Source: Roseburia sp. CAG:309 (GTDB lineage Bacteria > Bacillota > Clostridia > Lachnospirales > Lachnospiraceae). Taken from it: DNA of 5,999 nucleotides. The DNA lies in NCBI GenBank assembly GCA_000434115.1, contig FR893977.1:53741-59739 (forward strand), read 5' to 3'. Shown here piece after piece: positions 1 to 5,309 of the stretch. How positions within the stretch are numbered: the first letter of the stretch is position 1; every line of letters begins with the position of its first letter. Below the pieces are notes generated by a model. The model was not told where the DNA came from and did not search any database. It saw nothing but the letters and a program-made list of their open reading frames with translations. The translations under genes were made by a program, and so were the position numbers.

Positions 1-827
1 CGTTCCATTTTGCCAAAAGCATGAATACATTTTCCGATTTCTTCGTATTCCTGCCCGTGAAAATATGAGAATACACAAAAATTACAGAGACAAATTAACA
101 ACACAATGCCGGCAGTGCCAAAAGATATCACTTCAAACAGACTAAGGACAAGGCTGACGATCATGGAAAGAGCCAGCACACTTCCGATGAGAATAGAAAT
201 CCATTCCGGCTTTTTACATTCTGCCGGATACAGCTTCCTGTCTTCAAAATCCTGTTCCCGGATACTTCGGATTCCCGATAATATTGCCTGAAATTTTACG
301 CTGAAAGAAGTATGTTCTGTCATTTCTTTGACGGCACACTGCATCTGTTTCCAGGAGTCTTCCTCAAACTCCGTCTTTGTGAGCTGCCTCATCAGCTTAC
401 GTTTTCCACTTTTCGTATACGCAATATTTAACCATTGAAACAACGAATTACTGCCGAGTATGTTTAAGTCCATAAGATCTTTATTTTCTTCTGTAATAAA
501 TGAGCCGCCGTCTTCTGTAAACTTTTTCCAGTCCCCGTTTCGTCTTGCCTCATACTGCTCTATGATCTGTAACTGTTTTTCTTCTTTTTCGCATTTTCCT
601 AACAGCCTTGAATGAACCGCCAGCAAAATCACAAACCAGGCTGCCGCAAGAACAGCAAAGATATTGCATGGCATTTTCAGCGGTTCGATCACTGCCCCCA
701 ATATAAATCCCAAAACAGCCACGCCAAATACAATCAGTTTTGTATTTGACATACGATCCGAACGCTTTTTATCTCTGCTATATTCTTCCTGTATCCGCTG
801 CTTTAATTCCATCATTTTTTCCCACAT
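1..827 (-). CDS. Membrane-anchored MutS-family (MutS-like) protein, N-terminal part, runs off the left edge
   Basis: The minus strand is open for 275 codons from the ATG at 827-825 to the window edge, so it is missing from any list of complete ORFs. A short basic, amphipathic N-terminus is followed by two hydrophobic segments (about residues 31-50 and 54-74), a soluble stretch, and a second hydrophobic pair (about 209-230 and 234-256). The soluble stretch contains D-L-N-I-L-G-S-N-S-L-F-Q-W-L-N (about 120-134) and then a T-x-x-G-x-R-x-L-x-x-x-L pattern. This resembles the region before the ATPase in the transmembrane MutS-like proteins of Firmicutes and Bacteroidota (about 600 residues), whose typical wording is LDIFG-x-GSLFQ-x-LN. 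The Walker A/B ATPase domain would lie off the window, so the family call rests on this motif and the topology only. The role of these proteins is not established; classical mismatch repair is doubtful. GGAG at 836-839 is 8 bases before the ATG. A second ATG at 815 would give an ATGA overlap with the upstream stop. Confidence 0.7.
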   Translation of the reverse strand, partial: MWEKMMELKQRIQEEYSRDKKRSDRMSNTKLIVFGVAVLGFILGAVIEPLKMPCNIFAVLAAAWFVILLAVHSRLLGKCEKEEKQLQIIEQYEARRNGDWKKFTEDGGSFITEENKDLMDLNILGSNSLFQWLNIAYTKSGKRKLMRQLTKTEFEEDSWKQMQCAVKEMTEHTSFSVKFQAILSGIRSIREQDFEDRKLYPAECKKPEWISILIGSVLALSMIVSLVLSLFEVISFGTAGIVLLICLCNFCVFSYFHGQEYEEIGKCIHAFGKME

Positions 828-1417
828 AATAATTTCTCCAATTCCCCTAAAAGCTGTTCCTGTGACTCTACACGAATCGCATGAATCCCCAGTTTTTCTG
901 CCCCTTCTACATTTTGTGCGCGGTCATCAAAAAACAGACACTGGTCTGCTTTTAAATTGTATTTATCAAGTAAATACAGATAAATTTCCGGATTTGGTTT
1001 GATCGCATGAATCTGATAAGAAACCACTTTTCCATCAATATCATTCAAAAAAGAAGCTCCTTTTGTGTGTTTTGTAAACAAATCCTCGGAATAATTCGAA
1101 AGCAGATAAATACCATATCCTGCTTTCTTCAATTCATGCACTTTTTCCCATACTGCCGGACGATTTACGTGCATATATTCCCCATGCGTTAAAAACCAGC
1201 GGATTTCTTTTGCATATTCCGGATATTTTTCCTCATATCTGCAAATCGTTTCTTCCAATGGATTCCCAAGATCCAGTCCACTCCAGAGCGGATCGTCAAA
1301 CATCGTTATCCCTATTTGTTCCGCACGTTCTGCGGTCATTCCATAATCCTGAACCAGCATATCCTTCCAGCGGTACTCCAAAAGCACATCGCCTACATCA
1401 AAAATAATATTCTGCAT
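812..1417 (-). CDS. HAD-superfamily hydrolase, YihX-like (subfamily IA variant 3)
   Basis: This is a 201-residue cytosolic haloacid-dehalogenase-type phosphatase. Motif I is F-D-V-G-D-V (nucleophile Asp7); the usual second Asp of DxD is Gly, as in E. coli YihX (FDLGNV). Motif II is LLSN with Ser107. The motif III lysine is K140 in A-I-K-P-N-P-E. Motif IV is F-F-D-D (Asp164-Asp165) followed by R-A-Q-N-V-E-G-A, the metal-binding end. The cap between residues about 15 and 85 is helical, and the length is normal for the family. YihX dephosphorylates alpha-D-glucose 1-phosphate; sugar-phosphate or nucleotide phosphatase activity here is inference and the substrate is unknown. The reading frame extends upstream to 1486, but the ATG at 1417 has a perfect AGGAGG 7 bases upstream and starts just before the conserved first beta strand, so I chose it. 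The 3' end overlaps the MutS-like gene by 16 bases, suggesting one operon. Confidence 0.9.
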   Translation of the reverse strand: MQNIIFDVGDVLLEYRWKDMLVQDYGMTAERAEQIGITMFDDPLWSGLDLGNPLEETICRYEEKYPEYAKEIRWFLTHGEYMHVNRPAVWEKVHELKKAGYGIYLLSNYSEDLFTKHTKGASFLNDIDGKVVSYQIHAIKPNPEIYLYLLDKYNLKADQCLFFDDRAQNVEGAEKLGIHAIRVESQEQLLGELEKLLCGKK

Positions 1418-1424
1418 CGTATTT

Positions 1425-1430
1425 CCTCCT
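1425..1430 (-). promoter_or_regulatory. Strong Shine-Dalgarno of the HAD gene
   Basis: The plus strand reads CCTCCT, i.e. AGGAGG on the minus strand, 7 bases before the ATG at 1417. It decides the start against the longer frame that opens at 1486. Confidence 0.85.
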
Positions 1431-1442
1431 AGTCTACTACCC

Positions 1443-1471
1443 ATCTTAACACATATTCCCCACGTCGTCCA
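1443..1471 (-). promoter_or_regulatory. Candidate promoter of the HAD/MutS-like operon
   Basis: On the minus strand an extended -10, TGtTAAGAT (hexamer 1443-1448), lies 17 bases after TGGACG (1466-1471, 4 of 6 to TTGACA). Predicted transcription would begin near 1436, giving a leader of about 20 bases that includes the AGGAGG. Placement by eye only; AT-rich sequence offers other options. Confidence 0.35.
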
Positions 1472-1500
1472 TATAAAGTCTGCCATTTACAGTTTCTACG

Positions 1501-1529
1501 TAATTCTACCGCTTATTTTAGTAGAATTA
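1501..1529. promoter_or_regulatory. Perfect 9-bp inverted repeat, candidate operator between the divergent genes
   Basis: TAATTCTAC (1501-1509) is repeated inverted as GTAGAATTA (1521-1529) with an 11-base spacer. There is no following T-run and the arms are AT-rich, so a terminator is unlikely. The right arm overlaps the -35 position of the candidate MATE promoter, which is where a repressor of the MarR or TetR type would bind. No regulator gene is visible in the window to pair it with. Confidence 0.4.
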
Positions 1530-1550
1530 TAATCTTTCCTATGTTATACT
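1522..1550 (+). promoter_or_regulatory. Candidate promoter of the MATE gene
   Basis: An extended -10, TGtTATACT (hexamer 1545-1550), has a weak -35, TAGAAT (1522-1527), 17 bases upstream. A second TATAAT at 1528-1533 has no convincing -35. Transcription from here would leave a leader of about 180 bases before the MATE start codon. Confidence 0.35.
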
Positions 1551-1560
1551 ACTTATATAA

Positions 1561-1739
1561 GGTTTAATAAATACAGTTTATGAGGAATATGTTGCAGTAT
1601 ATCGTCCGCTGATGGAACCGTATTTTGCCAGATTTGGCGGAAATCTCAATGATTTGATCAAAAATTCAGCGTATGAAAAAATTTGTCGAAGAACAAAAAT
1701 CAGGGTGGGAGAAATCATAATAAGAAGAGGGCAATTGAA
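1561..1739 (+). other. Leader region with a possible decayed gene tail, identity unknown
   Basis: Together with the promoter area, 1418-1739 has no complete gene. From 1561, just after a TAA, one frame is open to the TGA at 1777-1779. It reads like protein in its first part (for example Y-E-E-Y-V-A-V-Y-R-P-L-M-E-P-Y-F then A-R-F-G-G-N-L-N-D-L-I) and turns into basic, non-protein-like sequence towards the MATE start. It lacks an obvious start codon with a binding site. I do not recognise the family. It could be the tail of a lost gene or chance; confidence is low. Confidence 0.25.
1725..1731 (+). promoter_or_regulatory. Ribosome binding site of the MATE gene
   Basis: AAGAGGG ends 8 bases before the ATG at 1740. 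It supports this start over a TTG at 1683 in the same frame, which would add 19 basic, non-conserved residues. Confidence 0.7.
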
Positions 1740-3119
1740 ATGGAACAATTCAAAAAACTATTTCAAGCAACAGATATGACCGTGGGAACACCATGGAAAA
1801 AAATCGTTGCATTTACAATTCCGATGTTACTTGGAAATATTGCACAACAGTTGTATAACACTGTAGATAGCATTGTAGTAGGAAAATATGTAGGCGACAA
1901 TGCCTTGGCGGCTGTAGGAAGTGCGGGACCGATTATGAATCTGCTTCTGGTTCTGTTTATCGGTATCAGTATGGGGGCAAGTATTATGGTGGCACAGTAT
2001 TTTGGTGCAAAACAAAGAGGAGATCTCTCCTATACTATTGGAAACTGTATTTTACTGACAGCAATTTCCAGCATATTTATTATGTTTTTGGCGCTGGTTG
2101 TTGTACGTCCGCTATTGGAACTTTTGCAAACTCCGTACACCATCATTGACTGGTGTACTTCGTATCTGAAAATTATGTTTTTAGGTATTGCAGGATGTGC
2201 TTTTTATAATATTTTAAGTGGGGTATTAAGAGGATTGGGAGATGCCTTTTCTGCTTTAGTATATCTTCTGGTATCGACAGTTATCAACATTATATTAGAT
2301 CTGCTTTTTGTGGCAAAATTCGGAATGGGTGTCAATGGTGTAGCACTGGCAACCGTTATTGCACAGGCAGTTTCTGCAATATTGTGTTTGATCCGTTTAT
2401 CAAAAATGAAAGACTTATTTGATCTGAATAGAAAATACTTAAAATGGAATGGAAAATACGGAAAAAATATCATTCGTCTTGGTGTACCGTCCGGTCTTAC
2501 TCAGGCAGTATTTTCCATGGCAATGATTATTGTACAATCTCTTACAAATAGTTTTGGTGAAATGTTTATCGCCGCAAATGTAATTGTAATGCGTGTAGAT
2601 GGATTTGCTATGCTTCCAAATTTTTCCTTTGGAACAGCAATGACCACCTATTCCGGTCAAAACATAGGAGCGGCAAAAAACGATCGTGTTACAAAAGGTG
2701 CAAAACAGGGAACACTTATTGCTGTACTGACAACAACTTTTATAACCAGTTTAATTCTAATTTTTGGAAGGCAATTAATGGGAATTTTCACCGCAACAAC
2801 TGAACTTGTTGATTTAAGCCGACGCATGATGGGTATTATCGCAGCAGGATATATCGCAATGGCCGTAACACAAAGTTTATCCGGAGTAATGCGTGGTGCA
2901 GGTGACACAATGACACCGATGTGGATTTCCTTGTTTACTACAATAGTAGTCCGTGTTCCGGTTGCTTATGGTATCGCTCATTTTACCAAAAGTGCAACGT
3001 TCCCAAATGGACGCCAAGAATGTATCTTCATTTCCCTTTTGTGTTCTTGGTTAATCGGAGCCTTAATAACAACCATTTTCTACTTAAGAGGAAAATGGAA
3101 AAACAAGGCATTGAAGTGA
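1740..3119 (+). CDS. MATE-family efflux transporter (multidrug/Na+ or H+ antiporter)
   Basis: This is a 459-residue polytopic inner-membrane protein, the normal length for MATE transporters, which export cationic drugs or metabolites in exchange for Na+ or H+. The N-terminus reads TPWKKIVAFTIPMLLGNI, followed by Q-Q-L-Y-N-T-V-D-S-I-V-V-G (about residues 36-48) and G-A-S-I-M-V-A-Q-Y-F-G-A (79-90), the classic first-helix and loop signatures. About twelve hydrophobic segments can be traced. The two-fold internal repeat of the family is clear: S-G-V-L-R-G-L-G-D (160-168) in the first half is echoed by S-G-V-M-R-G-A-G-D (381-389) in the second, and a second P-S-G-L-T-Q-A (250-256) opens the second bundle. 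The substrate cannot be told from sequence; it is closer to the DinF/clostridial branch than to NorM, by impression only. The tail is short and basic. An inverted repeat and promoter candidate lie upstream. Confidence 0.93.
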   Translation: MEQFKKLFQATDMTVGTPWKKIVAFTIPMLLGNIAQQLYNTVDSIVVGKYVGDNALAAVGSAGPIMNLLLVLFIGISMGASIMVAQYFGAKQRGDLSYTIGNCILLTAISSIFIMFLALVVVRPLLELLQTPYTIIDWCTSYLKIMFLGIAGCAFYNILSGVLRGLGDAFSALVYLLVSTVINIILDLLFVAKFGMGVNGVALATVIAQAVSAILCLIRLSKMKDLFDLNRKYLKWNGKYGKNIIRLGVPSGLTQAVFSMAMIIVQSLTNSFGEMFIAANVIVMRVDGFAMLPNFSFGTAMTTYSGQNIGAAKNDRVTKGAKQGTLIAVLTTTFITSLILIFGRQLMGIFTATTELVDLSRRMMGIIAAGYIAMAVTQSLSGVMRGAGDTMTPMWISLFTTIVVRVPVAYGIAHFTKSATFPNGRQECIFISLLCSWLIGALITTIFYLRGKWKNKALK

Positions 3120-3176
3120 TACTTGTAAGAAATAATGTGTACAATAGCCGGAGTAGATAGAAAAATTTTAAAAAAT

Positions 3177-3181
3177 GGAGG
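3177..3181 (+). promoter_or_regulatory. Ribosome binding site deciding the start of the LRR protein
   Basis: GGAGG lies 8 bases before the ATG at 3190. An earlier in-frame ATG at 3175 overlaps this site and would place five residues ahead of the MKK that begins the signal peptide, so it is rejected. Confidence 0.85.
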
Positions 3182-3189
3182 TTTTTCAA

Positions 3190-4431
3190 ATGAAAAAACA
3201 AATCGTACTGGCAACGACCTTTGCACTGGTTTTTAGTTCTTTGTACTGCCCGGAATCTCAGGCAGCGGCGAAACCAAAATTGTCAAAATCCAAACTGACA
3301 TTAACGGTCGGAAAGACAGCAAAACTCAAAGTTAAAAATTACAAAGGCACCGTAAAATGGTCATCTAATAAGAAGAAAACAGCAACCGTCAGCAAAAAAG
3401 GTGTCGTAACCGCTAAGAAAAAAGGAACTGCTGTTATCACAGCAAAAGCCGGAAAGAAAAAGCTGAAATGCAAAGTGACCGTAAAAGTGGCAGCAACAAA
3501 AAACATTGTGACACCGGAACCGGTGATGACAGCGTCCACTGCTCCTGTAGTTACACAAAATCCGATAGTCACTCAAAACCCGACAATTACTCAAAATCCG
3601 ACGAAAACGGATGTACCTACATCATCCGCGAAGCCATCGCCAACACCTGCTGCACCGGAGACTGCTTTGCCTACAAAGACTCCAATAAAAAAAGATCCTG
3701 TACAGGAACAGGCTTTGACAGAAATGATAGAAAAGCTCAATGCAAATGGAGCAACTGTACCAACTGATTTGAATGATACAAATTATTATTTTTGGAATAA
3801 TGAAAAACTCACAAAAATTATGTGGGACAATTGTAACATTTCTGGTGAATTGGACTTTTCTGCTTTTGAAACATTGGAATTGTTACATTGCAATAATAAT
3901 AGTATAAGCAAGATTGACGTAACAAAATGTACTGCTTTAAGTTGGTTATCCTGTTACGAAAATAAACTTAATTTTCTCAATGTGGCAAATTGTTCTGCTT
4001 TAGGACTGTTAGATTGCAGCAATAATAGTTTGTCCACTCTTGATCTTTCAAATTGTTCTGCTTTGACCTCCTTATTGTGCACCAATAACAGCTTAAGTGA
4101 ATTGGATGTAACAAAATGTCCTGCTTTGGAGCAATTATGGTGCAACAATAATATTCTAACTGCCCTTGATCTTTCAAACTGTCCTGCTTTAGATGATTTA
4201 AGGTGCAGCTCCAATAGTCTGACCGTTCTTGATATTTCAAATTGTACTACTTTGGAAATATTATATTGCGCTAATAATAATCTAACTGCTTTAGATGTTT
4301 CAAAATGCACCCATTTGAAACAGTTATATTGCTATTCTAATAACATAACTACACTAGATGTAACAAAATGTCCTGCTTTGACTTCTTTATCATGTGATGA
4401 TTCAGTTGTGGTAACAGGTTACACAGGTTAA
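3190..4431 (+). CDS. Secreted Big_2 plus IRREKO-type leucine-rich repeat surface protein
   Basis: This 413-residue protein has four parts. (1) A Sec signal peptide: MKKQ, a hydrophobic core, and likely cleavage after S-Q-A near residue 25. (2) A lysine-rich Ig-like domain of the Big_2 type at about 31-100, with the hallmark V-K-W-S-S-N, A-T-V-S-K-K-G-V-V-T-A and K-G-T-A-V-I-T-A motifs. (3) A Thr/Pro/Gln linker (about 105-170) with three TQNP units. (4) A leucine-rich array from about 207: one degenerate capping repeat, eight regular 21-residue units of the pattern L-x-x-L-x-C-x-x-N-x-L-x-x-L-D-x-x-x-C-x-x, and a partial ninth. It ends a few residues after the array with V-V-V-T-G-Y-T-G. No LPXTG, transmembrane anchor, SLH or catalytic domain is visible, so it is probably secreted or held through the basic Ig domain; binding of a host, glycan or cell partner is inference. 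It starts 70 bases after the MATE stop, and no strong promoter or terminator is seen in that gap. Confidence 0.88.
   Translation: MKKQIVLATTFALVFSSLYCPESQAAAKPKLSKSKLTLTVGKTAKLKVKNYKGTVKWSSNKKKTATVSKKGVVTAKKKGTAVITAKAGKKKLKCKVTVKVAATKNIVTPEPVMTASTAPVVTQNPIVTQNPTITQNPTKTDVPTSSAKPSPTPAAPETALPTKTPIKKDPVQEQALTEMIEKLNANGATVPTDLNDTNYYFWNNEKLTKIMWDNCNISGELDFSAFETLELLHCNNNSISKIDVTKCTALSWLSCYENKLNFLNVANCSALGLLDCSNNSLSTLDLSNCSALTSLLCTNNSLSELDVTKCPALEQLWCNNNILTALDLSNCPALDDLRCSSNSLTVLDISNCTTLEILYCANNNLTALDVSKCTHLKQLYCYSNNITTLDVTKCPALTSLSCDDSVVVTGYTG
3553..3600 (+). repeat. TQNP hexapeptide repeat in the linker
   Basis: Three TQNP units begin at residues 122, 128 and 134 (18-bp period), in a Thr/Pro-rich linker between the Ig-like and LRR domains. 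Such low-complexity spacers are typical of wall-spanning regions and prone to length change. Confidence 0.75.
3874..4377 (+). repeat. Eight 63-bp units encoding 21-residue cysteine-bearing LRRs
   Basis: The first cysteine of each unit falls at residues 234, 255, 276, 297, 318, 339, 360 and 381, with 402 in the partial ninth unit. The second falls at 247, 268, 289, 310, 331, 352, 373 and 394. Spacing is exactly 21 throughout. This matches the IRREKO class consensus LxxLxCxxNxLxxLDLxx. At DNA level the units have diverged, with AAATGT or AATTGT plus CTGCTTT recurring in most, so the array expanded by duplication and then drifted. Confidence 0.9.
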
Positions 4432-4509
4432 ATAAAGCAAATTTAGATATATAATATAAAGATCAATGTCATTTAGATGATAGTGTATAATATTTTGTGT
4501 AAACGATAA

Positions 4510-4533
4510 TTCCTTTAGGTATGGAAAAAGGAA
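4510..4533 (+). repeat. Small hairpin in the IS leader
   Basis: TTCCTTT (4510-4516) pairs with AAAGGAA (4527-4533) across a 10-base loop. In addition GGAACC (4530-4535) is complementary to GGTTCC (4580-4585), which overlaps the transposase ribosome binding site. Such pairings would form only in transcripts entering from outside the element. Confidence 0.4.
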
Positions 4534-4550
4534 CCAATTTCCTGTATAGT
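4522..4550 (+). promoter_or_regulatory. Candidate transposase promoter
   Basis: TGGAAA (4522-4527, 4 of 6 to TTGACA) and TATAGT (4545-4550) are 17 bases apart. Transcription would start near 4557, leaving a leader of about 30 bases that holds AAGAGG (4576-4581) 6 bases before the ATG at 4588. Assigned by eye. Confidence 0.35.
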
Positions 4551-4653
4551 GTTAAGTACCAGAAAACACACAGAAAAGAGGTTCCCTATGCCTAATCTTA
4601 ACACAGAATTAATGACCGCGCTACTAAAAAATGAATCAATTGATGAAGTTTTT

Positions 4654-4691
4654 CGTTCTCATCTTGAAGCTGCTATGAATGATCTTCTCAA
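4654..4691 (+). repeat. Original copy of a 38-base segment duplicated at the copy A junction
   Basis: These bases encode codons 23-35 of the transposase (R-S-H-L-E-A-A-M-N-D-L-L). They recur at 4925-4962 with 35 of 38 bases identical by my count. Confidence 0.85.
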
Positions 4692-4924
4692 AATTGAACT
4701 GACACAGTTTTTAGGTTATGAGAAGAGCAGTATTCTCGGCTACAATACCGGAAACAGTCGAAATGGCTTCTACGAGCGAGATCTCGATACTTCCTACGGC
4801 AGACTTCACATCAAAGTGCCCCGTGACAGAAACGGTTATTTTGAGCAGCAGTTAATTCCTGACTACGCTCGAAGAAACGATGAACCGAAAACGACCATCA
4901 TCACTCTTTACAAGAAAGGAATCA

Positions 4925-4962
4925 CGTTCTCATCTCGAAGCTGCGATGAATGATCTTCTTAA
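4925..4962 (+). repeat. Displaced copy of transposase codons 23-35 at the deletion junction
   Basis: It differs from 4654-4691 at three positions, so it is not an exact local duplication and probably comes from a sibling IS copy. It is in frame with the C-terminal segment that follows (R-S-H-L-E-A-A-M-N-D-L-L then N-Y-E-D-E-A-G), but out of frame with the N-terminal segment before it. Confidence 0.85.
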
Positions 4963-5036
4963 TTATGAAGATGAGGCAGGAAAAGCATTAGCAGAGTTCC
5001 TTTCCAAGTACGGAAAACGCTATTCGAAACTTGCAG

Positions 5037-5301
5037 GGATCTTTGAACGTGCCAAGGAAAGTCTGTATTCGTTTTACAAATTTCCGGAGGTAATCCGAAA
5101 AAGCATTTACACTACAAATATGATTGAGAGAAGCAACAAAGGGCTGAAGCATAAGTCCACGGTCAAAGAGCAATTTCCTAATGAAGATTCACTTGATCGC
5201 TTCGTATGCTGCTATTACAGTGATTTGAATCGTTCCTATTCTGAGCGGATGCAACGTGGCTTCTGTCAAGCCTCCGCCGAAATACTACAACTGTTTGAAG
5301 A
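5037..5301 (+). repeat. 265-bp direct repeat, first copy (transposase C-terminal exon)
   Basis: It aligns without gaps to 5735-5999, 698 bases downstream. I count 17 mismatches, about 94% identity. It covers G-I-F-E-R-A-K-E-S to the last codons of the transposase, including the catalytic Glu. Confidence 0.92.
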
Positions 5302-5309
5302 TAGGCTTT

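Noticed and set aside
664..1407. Plus-strand frames opposite the HAD and MutS-like genes
   Set aside because: They are antisense to well-supported genes and have no protein-family features.
1418..1486. N-terminal extension of the HAD protein to 1486
   Set aside because: The AGGAGG site and the conserved first beta strand both point to the ATG at 1417.
1683..1739. N-terminal extension of the MATE protein from a TTG at 1683
   Set aside because: The extra residues are basic and not family-like, there is no good binding site at the TTG, and the ATG at 1740 has one.
3120..3189. Separate promoter or terminator between the MATE and LRR genes
   Set aside because: TACAAT at 3140-3145 lacks a suitable -35, and no GC-rich stem with a T-run is present, so neither is annotated.
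3954..4310. A 118-codon minus-strand frame within the LRR array
   Set aside because: It is an antisense shadow of the 63-bp repeats with no binding site.
3874..4428. The LRR repeats as a CRISPR-like or other noncoding repeat array
   Set aside because: The 63-bp units are diverged, in frame and without spacers; they encode protein repeats.
4900..4960. Programmed frameshifting joining the N- and C-parts of copy A
   Set aside because: There is no slippery heptamer at the junction, and the catalytic core is physically absent, so a frameshift would not restore an active enzyme.
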